Positions 50,152 through 58,010 of a stretch of DNA of 64,000 nt are shown piece by piece; the first letter of the stretch is position 1, and each line of letters starts with the position of its first letter. The stretch covers positions 17,305 to 81,304 of the forward strand of contig JASANZ010002228.1 in NCBI GenBank assembly GCA_030849805.1, written 5' to 3'. Under the pieces are notes generated by a model that was given only the letters and a program-made list of their open reading frames with translations, was not told the origin of the DNA and did not search any database. The DNA comes from Sergeia podlipaevii (lineage: Eukaryota; Euglenozoa; Kinetoplastea; Trypanosomatida; Trypanosomatidae). Made by a program: the position numbers and the translations under genes.

Positions 50152-51093
50152 TTACTTCCGCGTTGTGACAGGAGGCTTCGAGTGCGAAGCAGCCAGAGCT
50201 TCCTCGAGTCTCTTCACTTCCGCCTTTAAATCCGGGATGGAGTACCACTCCAAGTGCTTTGCTGTTGGCTCCACAAGAAGTCTCTCCAGCGCGTACGCCT
50301 GTGCGTCTCGCATGCCATGTGCAGCACACATTGTCATTGCATCACCACCAGACACACTTTCCAGCTCTGACACCGCGACATCCAACTCCTTCTTGAATAC
50401 CTTAATCATCTTATGGTTGCTATCGCTAAAGGCAATACTCTTGCCCTTGCACACTTGATGCTGCGGCACAATGTTCAAAGGGACATGTACGTGGCTGCCC
50501 TCTGGGCCTGCCTGAAAGCAATGAATGGAGCAATCGTTGCGGTTCGCCTTGTCTGTGTGGAAGACGCTCATGATAAGACCCACCCACCCACTTTCCATCC
50601 CCTGATACGTCCGCTGAGATCGAAGATCCACTGCGGAAGGATATGGCGTGATGCGGGGGTGGCTGTGGTACCATCCGATCACGCGCGTAGGCACGCCTGA
50701 CGTGCGCGATAAGCGCTCCGCCTCGTCTGCTGCTTCAATGAGCACCTCAGCGGCGATCTCCACCCGGTCACTGCGCAACACACTTCGCTTCATAACAAAA
50801 GAACTGTGTATGTAGGCAACCTTGCTCCGTGTGTCTGGTGTGCTAAGTGGTAATGAGGTAGCATGTCGAAGTGAAGGCGGCGAAGGGGATTCAGGAGAGC
50901 TATGAGAGGAAGCCGAGGTGGCTGGAGGTACACCATCACGAATCTCAATGCTGCCAAGTAGCACGCCCATTATCTCCTCCCTGTCAGTGGTCAAAGCATG
51001 GGCAAGGCAGCTCTGAGCAACAGATTCGCTAAGGTACACTGCAGAAAGAAGGGAAAGGTCTTTGCCGTTTGCTTTCTTGGCTTCGGTGGACAT
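50152..51093 (-). CDS. BRCC36: BRCC36-like JAMM/MPN+ deubiquitinase
   Basis: 313 residues. The JAMM zinc-metalloprotease motif is complete: catalytic Glu40 in EEIMGVLLG, then H143, H145 and D156 in GWYHSHPRITPYPSAVD, giving HxH and ten residues before the Asp. The WYHSHP.IT..PS.VDLR.Q..YQ pattern and the following VGLIMSVFHTD segment match BRCC36, the Lys63-linkage-specific deubiquitinase of the BRISC and BRCA1-A complexes, rather than Rpn11 or CSN5. A poorly conserved insertion rich in Ser and Pro (about 53-90) lies between the Glu and His motifs. The C-terminal half is helical, including a coiled coil that in animals pairs with an ABRAXAS/ABRO1 MPN- partner; no such partner is in this window. 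Confidence 0.9.
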   Translation of the reverse strand: MSTEAKKANGKDLSLLSAVYLSESVAQSCLAHALTTDREEIMGVLLGSIEIRDGVPPATSASSHSSPESPSPPSLRHATSLPLSTPDTRSKVAYIHSSFVMKRSVLRSDRVEIAAEVLIEAADEAERLSRTSGVPTRVIGWYHSHPRITPYPSAVDLRSQRTYQGMESGWVGLIMSVFHTDKANRNDCSIHCFQAGPEGSHVHVPLNIVPQHQVCKGKSIAFSDSNHKMIKVFKKELDVAVSELESVSGGDAMTMCAAHGMRDAQAYALERLLVEPTAKHLEWYSIPDLKAEVKRLEEALAASHSKPPVTTRK

Positions 51094-52137
51094 GATGCTA
51101 CAGGGTTAAATGTCGCTATACAAAAACAAAAAACGATGGCAAAAAGAAAATATAAAAGTGATAAAAAAATAGTGAATTTAGGAGCTTGACCTACCAAGAT
51201 AGTTACTACTGCTCTTCAATTTAGTGGTTTCTCTTCCTGTACTCCAGCAACGACAAGCCTACGAGAGAGATCTCCCTCGGTGAAATTATTCTCTGCCTTC
51301 AAAAGGAAAAGTATGGTGTAGAAGAAAAGAGAGAGAAAGAGAGATGCATGCGCCTATATATTGCATAAAAGAAATCAGTTCATATTATAAAAAAAATAAA
51401 AAGTTGTACGTTACTTCAGCAGAGATAGGAAGTACAACGTGTGGTACTTGATATGCATGCACGCTTACCATCTTTCCTTCAATAAATAAAAGAAAGGCAC
51501 CAAACTGCACATATACGCGCTATTTTTTTTTTTACTTTTGTATGAACAGCCGGAAGTCTATTAATGCGTTCGACGCATCGCAACAATCAATTGAGAAAAG
51601 AAGAACCGCCGCTTCCTCGCCACCTTTCTGAGTGGCTCTGCTTTTTTGAAAATCCACGAGGGGAAAAAAAAGGAAAAAGAAATAATAAAAATAAGAGAAA
51701 GAAGGCTGGGGAAGCGATCTCGATCAAAATGCTCTATCAATCCAAAATACAAGCAAAAAAAAAGCAAACAAATAAACGCACATCGACACTGAAGAAAGGC
51801 AGGGAAAAGCAGAGGGGACGTTCTTCTGCAAGGTGCATCCAAAATATATATACGCATCGACAAATACCAACAATAAAAAAGTACAAGATAAACCAAAAAA
51901 AAAGTAGTACAAGACAAATGGCACCCTCTTCCCACCTTCTCTCACCTCTATCTATGATTGTGCGTAAAGGTCTCCACTTCCGTGGATCTCCCGCGCTTTC
52001 TCTTTCTTCTCTCTGAGTGCACAGCGAAATTTATCACGAAGGAAGACCATCTACGAGAAAAAAAAACTCTTGGAAATAAGAAATGCACGCGCCTGTACAC
52101 CCTCGTTTCTTCCCCTTCTCTCTCTCTCTCTTCTTGA
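51094..52137. other. Intergenic spacer, 1.0 kb
   Basis: A/G-rich on the given strand with several A-runs and a GA run near 51329-51344. No gene or RNA gene recognised. Confidence 0.5.
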
Positions 52138-53991
52138 CTAGTGTTGGTGCTCCGTGACCGTTCTAAACAAAGACACCACCGCAGCCTGCGGCAAATCGCT
52201 AATGAGATCCCACACTTGTGGGTCGCTGCGGACCATCTCATTGAAGTTGCTCGCCACAAAGGCAATGGCACGCTCGTGAAGCTCAGGGATCTGGTGCTTG
52301 ACAGCGTAAATCAGCAAACGCAGTGCGTTGGAGTTGTTAAACGCCTCGTCCGCCTCGCGCTTCAAGTGTCCGTCCATGCCCAGTACGCTGTGCATCTTGA
52401 AGACGATAGCAATATCCTCCGCCGAGAAGTCACGGTTGGTCTCAAGGTGGCGGCGGTAGATACCCGCCAGCAGCTTCTGCCAGCTACGAAGAGAAAAGTC
52501 AAATTCAGAGCCGGTGAAGGAAGGCAGTGGGGCAGGGTGGCGTGGGTTTAGTGCTTGAGAAAAGGCAATACTACGCGAGGCGAGCACGAAGCGATGTGCG
52601 CGGATGGTGTACTGCTGGGGTCCGACCACCCAGTCAAAATCGCTGTACTCACCCGTCTCCGCGAGCCACGCAAGCTGCCTGCCTAGTGTGCACTTCACGG
52701 GGGGAATAGGCACTGCTGGCACCGACTCACGTTGAGCAAGAATAAGTGACAGACGTCGGAAAAGATGTCCGGGAATGTCCTCAAACTGCTTGTCTTGGAT
52801 AAGAATATCATAATAGTCCAGTAGCACATGCAGGTACATCGACGTCAGCACCTCATCTGCGGCGTTGTACCGCGTGAGCACAATGGGTAGTATGTTCTCT
52901 GGGGTGAGAAGCGGCTTCACGTAGCGCAGGCACACGTTGCATAAATCGTAGAACTCGCAAACGGACGCGATAAGGTATAAGTCAAGCAGCGACTCCGCGG
53001 GCAGCACGCCGTTTTCGGGAACGTCCTCTGTGTAGACAAAACGTAGAAACGTTGTGAAGACATCTAGTGGAACCGCGATCGCCACAATGCACCCCGGCTG
53101 CAGGGGTAGCATCTGATCCGGAAGCAACGGACGCATGCGAGCGCCAACGATGCAACGATGCGCCTTTACTCTAACGCCCTGAACATCGAAGGTCATATCG
53201 CACAAAGACTCAAGGTGTTCAAACGGGTACGCGAGGGGGGCACGCGGAGCGCTGGGACTAGCGGCTATACTGCCATCTACCGGAGACACGCTGAGAGCAC
53301 CGCCAGCGCCACTACGACTCAGACCACGTCGATCTACGCTGGACTCTGTAGGTATGAGGGCGCCACTAACCGGCGAGCGGCCACGCATGCCAGAGGGAGA
53401 CACGCCGCTCACAACGCTACCACCAGCACCACCGCCACCACGCATAGGACTGCGGCTTAAAGCTTGGCCTGCCACACGCGTCGCGGACATTGTACGGCCG
53501 TAGGAACGTTCAAAGCCTGGAGTTTCACTAGTGCCGCGGTTCCCAAACGGTGGGTCTCGCACCTGCAGCATCACCTCAAAGTCTACGCAGCGGGTACCAG
53601 TCGAGGAGACGGTGTACACGAAGCCGTTTTCAGGATGAAGCAGATCATCAATGGGAATGAACTGATGAAGACCCCACGCGCTACCCGCCTTCTTAAATGT
53701 GCACTGAAACGTTTTGCTTTTGGAGAGGAGTGGATCACGCATGCATACGACGGAGAGCTTGAAGTGGCACTGGATAGCGCCTTGGCTACAGCTTTGTAGA
53801 TGCAAGGCAAGATACTTCGTGTCCGCAGTGCGTTCTTGGATATGAAAGCGCCAGAAATAACCGCCGACCTCAAACTCCTGGCTGTAGCGAGAGCCCTCGA
53901 AGCGCAATTCTTTAATTACCGAGACAGGCACGCGGTAACGATAGCGTGCACTGCTTGGTGAAAAGATCTCTAGTTGCTCCACGGACTCCAT
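52138..53991 (-). CDS. MATH-BTB-BTB protein, candidate Cullin-3 adaptor
   Basis: The first ATG (53991) gives 617 residues. A MATH domain is at about 20-148: SQEFEVGGYFWRFHI (37-51) fits the conserved start of MATH, followed by strands. A Ser/Arg/Gly-rich linker (about 155-260) follows. BTB fold 1 (about 265-385) has the DMTFDVQGVRVKAHRCIV start and ends in helices around LLDYYDIL. BTB fold 2 (about 440-600) starts DFDWVVGPQQYTIRAHRFVL and continues with helical repeats to the end. In animals and yeast, MATH-BTB proteins such as SPOP bind substrates through MATH and Cullin-3 through BTB. Two BTB modules in one chain is unusual and may form internal dimers. No substrate can be inferred. Confidence 0.82.
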   Translation of the reverse strand: MESVEQLEIFSPSSARYRYRVPVSVIKELRFEGSRYSQEFEVGGYFWRFHIQERTADTKYLALHLQSCSQGAIQCHFKLSVVCMRDPLLSKSKTFQCTFKKAGSAWGLHQFIPIDDLLHPENGFVYTVSSTGTRCVDFEVMLQVRDPPFGNRGTSETPGFERSYGRTMSATRVAGQALSRSPMRGGGGAGGSVVSGVSPSGMRGRSPVSGALIPTESSVDRRGLSRSGAGGALSVSPVDGSIAASPSAPRAPLAYPFEHLESLCDMTFDVQGVRVKAHRCIVGARMRPLLPDQMLPLQPGCIVAIAVPLDVFTTFLRFVYTEDVPENGVLPAESLLDLYLIASVCEFYDLCNVCLRYVKPLLTPENILPIVLTRYNAADEVLTSMYLHVLLDYYDILIQDKQFEDIPGHLFRRLSLILAQRESVPAVPIPPVKCTLGRQLAWLAETGEYSDFDWVVGPQQYTIRAHRFVLASRSIAFSQALNPRHPAPLPSFTGSEFDFSLRSWQKLLAGIYRRHLETNRDFSAEDIAIVFKMHSVLGMDGHLKREADEAFNNSNALRLLIYAVKHQIPELHERAIAFVASNFNEMVRSDPQVWDLISDLPQAAVVSLFRTVTEHQH

Positions 53992-54765
53992 TTTAAACAA
54001 CAACAAACAAAGAGTTATTTCAGTACACCGTTTCTCCTAATATTTAAATTTTTATATTTATTCCTTCTGATGTACTTTCCTTTTATGTTGTTTGTATCTC
54101 TCTCTCTCTCTATATGTATATATATATCTGTAACACTAATCAGCTACTTCGATAACCGCTTAAATGTATAATGAAAAGATTTGTTTTGTTGTTATTGTTT
54201 TAAGTTGAAAAGGAAAGATTTAAGAACGGGGGGGAAGATAAACAAAAAAAAATAAGGAAATAGTACATACAAATTTACCTCTACGGGCAACAGTAGAGAT
54301 AAGAAAAAGAGAAACGCGTGCATGCACTACTCTGGCTTATCAAACTCAAGTGCCTGAATACGCACAGTGAAAACTGTGTACTCTTCATCAAGAATGCGCG
54401 CTTATTTCCTTCAAAAATATTTAAAAAATACAACTCTCTAAATAAACAAAAAAGAAAAATACAACAAATTTATACTTGTACAATTTGAGCTGGATGTACT
54501 CACAAAAGTTGAAAAGTGCATCCTTCATTTTTTTTTCTCTCTCTCTATCCCCTTCCTCTCTCTGTAATCGCTAGTACACGCAGTCGATACTCTGAAGAGA
54601 AGCACGTAATCTTCTCAAGATGGCACACCATCTCCTCTACCAGCCAAACTGGTAAGCCTTACTGCTCCACACCTTCTATTCTCTCCTCCTCCTTCTTTTT
54701 TCTTTTCTCCTTTTTTTTTATCTTCTCAAATCGTTCAAACGTGAAGTCTACAGGCATCATTTCGT
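53992..54765. other. Intergenic spacer
   Basis: A/T-rich with CT runs (54097-54110, 54537-54548) and T-runs. No gene recognised. Confidence 0.5.
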
Positions 54766-56097
54766 CTATTCATTGTCTGGGAACAGTGCATCCGCGTACT
54801 CCATAATCATCACCTTGGTGTCCCCAAGTCGCTCTAGCAGCTTCACGTAGGTATCCTTCTGCGACTTGACATCAATCCACTCGCGCAGCTCCTCCAGTCG
54901 GTTCTTGTAGTCCGTACGACCCTCATAGTCCTCGTAGTTGGGGAAGCTCAGCACCGTTGACGTAGCAGGTGCTACGAGCTCCTGCTTGAGTGCGTCAAGG
55001 TGTGGCTGCACGCAGTCCTGCCGGATCGAGAAGGACGCGAGATGCGCACATACGATGCTGTGCGAGTCGTGGTCCTTCATAAGGTCCTCACAGCGCCTCA
55101 GCAACGCATCTGCTCTGCCACTCTCCGCTTGAGACGTGTTGTTCTTCTCAAGCGTGAGCACGCTGCACACGCATGCCAGATAGTCTTGCACGCGCACGCC
55201 AACACTCCCCACCCACGTATTGCACAGCGCCTCCAGTGGACCATTCCTGTGCGCCTCTCGGAGAGCATTCTGTAGCATATCATAGTTCATCAGTGACAGT
55301 GCTATCCACTCCCTGTTGACCTCCTCTACAGCCTCCTGCACCCGCACGTCATCCGCGAGAGCCTCGCACTGATCCATCAATACCAAAAAGTTGCTCGCCA
55401 TCACGGGCACATTAGCTGCGAAGGACACACTGAACGCGGAAAGCTCCTCCACGGTGCTGAGGCCCTCAAGCGTGGCGATCTGCTTCCGGCACCACGTGAG
55501 CAGCTGCCCCTGGCTATCCATAATGTCCTCCACTGCCTCCTCACTGAGAGTGGCACGGTGGTACCGTTCACGTCCCACTAGGGAGCGGGCCTGCAGCTGC
55601 AAGCGGCACACCTCATCCAGGGCGTCGTAGAGCACGCGGGTGGGCGGCAGCGAGACCCCGGCGGCGGGGGTGCGCTCCGTCCGCTTCAACGCCTTGACGG
55701 ACTGCTCCGCCTCGGAGAAGAAGCTACCCCATGTGTCCAGCCAGCGAGCAACCACAGAGAGGTCGGCAAGTTTCAGATCCGCCACGGAATACGACAGGAA
55801 AAACGAAAGTACCTCCTTGCGCTCTGTAAACTCCTTGAGGATGCGCACGTATTCTCTATGGTAGCGCTCGCGATCTTTGACAGAAAGAGGGCTTTGCATT
55901 GCCTCTAAGGACTCTCGTGCAGCTGCAATCTCGGCCTTCAGTGCTTCCTGGCGCTTCACCGCGGCTGCCTTGCGCTGGTCGGCGTCATGCGCAGCGCTTA
56001 AAACCGCCATCTCTTCCTCTACAAGAGCCTCGTACGCCTCGGCGGTGTCAGACTTGTACGCCGCCTCCTTGAGATCATGTACTTTGCTAAGAGACAT
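54766..56097 (-). CDS. Helical orphan protein, 443 residues
   Basis: The ATG at 56097 (MSLSKVHDLKEAAYKSDTAE) is chosen; the upstream open frame is a T-rich, hydrophobic translation of the leader. The N-terminal 90 residues are an Ala/Glu/Lys/Arg coiled coil. The rest is a long series of amphipathic helices with few Gly or Pro, including leucine-rich stretches (VEELSAFSVSFAANVPV, ALSLMNYDMLQNALREAH). There is no signal peptide or membrane segment, and no recognised motif. All-helical proteins of this length are common among flagellar, exocyst-like and tethering factors, but there is nothing specific to choose between these. Start at 56097 fits the first ATG after the polypyrimidine stretch. 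Confidence 0.7.
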   Translation of the reverse strand: MSLSKVHDLKEAAYKSDTAEAYEALVEEEMAVLSAAHDADQRKAAAVKRQEALKAEIAAARESLEAMQSPLSVKDRERYHREYVRILKEFTERKEVLSFFLSYSVADLKLADLSVVARWLDTWGSFFSEAEQSVKALKRTERTPAAGVSLPPTRVLYDALDEVCRLQLQARSLVGRERYHRATLSEEAVEDIMDSQGQLLTWCRKQIATLEGLSTVEELSAFSVSFAANVPVMASNFLVLMDQCEALADDVRVQEAVEEVNREWIALSLMNYDMLQNALREAHRNGPLEALCNTWVGSVGVRVQDYLACVCSVLTLEKNNTSQAESGRADALLRRCEDLMKDHDSHSIVCAHLASFSIRQDCVQPHLDALKQELVAPATSTVLSFPNYEDYEGRTDYKNRLEELREWIDVKSQKDTYVKLLERLGDTKVMIMEYADALFPDNE

Positions 56098-56868
56098 CGT
56101 GCGTCTGTGTGGGTATGCTGACTTTGTGTGTATGTATTGCGTGCCGATGTATGTTGTAAAATCAATCTTAAAAAAAACGTAAAACAATGTGAAGTACAAA
56201 CTGTAAGAAAATTTAGTGTCGGTGTACACAATCAAATGCAACTCAATTCTATACAAGTACACTTCATATTTGTTAAAATTAAAATGCAAAAATACATGAG
56301 AGAAGAAAGGAGAAAAAAAAAAGCAATAGAACCAAAAGAAAAACGAAAAGCTATTTAAGCTCTTTCATTTACATTTTGAAAAGAAAAAAGAAAAAGGTGC
56401 CTATTGGAGTTCTCTGCAGAATAGTTCACAATAATATGTGTTTCGTATGTACATATGTGTATGTCTCTATTATTATTATTGCATATATATATATGTATAT
56501 ATCCTCCCTCATTTAAATGCTGAACAAGAAGGAATAAGTAAGAAAGGTAAGCAATCGGTTGCGTGTGGTTCCCTTCCGTCATAGCAAAGAGAATATTCAA
56601 GACGAGTACATGAATTTATATATATGCAGGTGCATACTGACAAAAGAGGAACATGACTAAAGCTATGTAACAGACTGCATAAATACCTCTCTATATATAT
56701 GCACACTGCGCTGTCACCTGGCAAAGTATAGCGCATGCCGTCATGCCACTCTCCCGCTTCACTTGCTGCCGTGTGCACCACTACCCCCTCCCTTTCTTAT
56801 CTCTTTCTCTCTCCCTGAGCACCTCTCTCTCTCTCTATATATATATAGAGGTGCTTCTGTCCAACTGT
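56098..56868. other. Intergenic spacer
   Basis: A/T-rich with ATAT runs near 56483-56494 and 56833-56845. No gene recognised. Confidence 0.5.
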
Positions 56869-57597
56869 CTACCGAGGCCCCACAGTGTTTACGCAAAGCA
56901 CGTCATACCAAGAAGAGAACTGCCTGCTGTCCTGGTAAATGTACTTCATAGAGCTCACCAAAGATGACTGCATCGTATCAGGACGGTTCATAAACAGCGT
57001 CATGCAGCACGCCCAGAGAAGACCCATGAAAACACGATAGGCGTGACGCGACGCTACGAAGTTCAGCTTCTCGGTAGTTAAGTGGTAGAGAGCACATATT
57101 ACACGAGCGAGCATGTACATCATCATCTGCATGTGCACTGGGTTAGAGGAATCATTCCAGAGGGCGGCACCGAGGCAGAAGCCACCAACCGCGTGATGCC
57201 ACGGGGCAACGCAGCCCTGCAGCGACTTGAGGACACCCGTGACGACAGCAAAAATCACAGAACTGAAGCCCAAGTTGAGCGCGTGCGTCTTCGTAACCTG
57301 GAATATCTTGGCGGGCATTTCGCTGTACGGGGCCTTGCTCCAGACCAAGTTAAGCACAAGTGCGTGTGGAGCGCGCACACGAGTGCCATACACAACACCA
57401 TTGCGGAAGCCCTTCAAAGCGGTAAAGAGGATATCAAACTCACCAGACTGGATCATGCGGTCTATCATGTCAAGCACCGCCTTATGAGGTTTCCTGGGTC
57501 CAGTCGAACATGTCTTCGGCGCCTCGGATGCTGGTGTCTTCACCGCGGCAGTACCTACGGTCGAAGAAGTTGGAGCTACCTGCGGTGTGGTGGACAT
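56869..57597 (-). CDS. PXMP4: PXMP4/PMP24-like peroxisomal (glycosomal) membrane protein
   Basis: 242 residues. Residues from about 55 onward follow the PXMP4 pattern of the Tim17/Tim22/PMP24 family: ALKGFRNGVVYGTRVRAPHA (60-79), a set of moderately hydrophobic membrane helices, and SSMKYIYQDSRQF near the C-terminus. The first 40 residues are polar, Ser/Thr/Pro-rich and unrelated to the family. PXMP4 is a peroxisomal membrane protein of unclear function, and in trypanosomatids the peroxisome equivalent is the glycosome, so glycosomal membrane is the likely site. The start at 57597 sits directly behind a CA microsatellite on the coding strand, so the 5' leader ends in CA repeats. Confidence 0.88.
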   Translation of the reverse strand: MSTTPQVAPTSSTVGTAAVKTPASEAPKTCSTGPRKPHKAVLDMIDRMIQSGEFDILFTALKGFRNGVVYGTRVRAPHALVLNLVWSKAPYSEMPAKIFQVTKTHALNLGFSSVIFAVVTGVLKSLQGCVAPWHHAVGGFCLGAALWNDSSNPVHMQMMMYMLARVICALYHLTTEKLNFVASRHAYRVFMGLLWACCMTLFMNRPDTMQSSLVSSMKYIYQDSRQFSSWYDVLCVNTVGPR

Positions 57598-57618
57598 GTG
57601 TGTGTGTGTGTGTGTGTG
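57598..57618 (-). repeat. CA (TG) microsatellite at the PXMP4-like start codon
   Basis: (TG)n on the given strand directly abuts the ATG, so it lies in the 5' leader of the PXMP4-like mRNA. Confidence 0.85.
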
Positions 57619-58010
57619 CGTATGTGTAGCTAAGTGTGTGCAAATCTACGTGGGTATGAGAGAAAGAATAATGGTGATTCTTGGGACTGCTTTTTATTTT
57701 CCTTTTTTTTGATGTGCCTCCCTTGATACTGTCACCGTGCGTCTAAAATTCTATGTCTGTCATAAACCCGCGCAAACGAAAGTGAGAGAAAGCACAGAGA
57801 TTCTGTGTACAGCAACACAACAAAGATAGTGGGGCTTACCAATGAGTTTTGTGAGCCCTTTATTATTATTATTTTTTATTTCCGCACTTCAGCCACGGTG
57901 CTTGGATGTAACATTACATTTTGAAAAAGTTTTTCTCCTCCCTTGTGTAGTGAGTGGGTCTATCTTGCCATTATTTTTTTCTCCCTCATATATCAATTGA
58001 GAATGTGATA
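57598..58010. other. Intergenic spacer
   Basis: Apart from the TG repeat at its left end, A/T-rich with T-runs near 57702-57711 and 57860-57880. No gene recognised. Confidence 0.5.
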
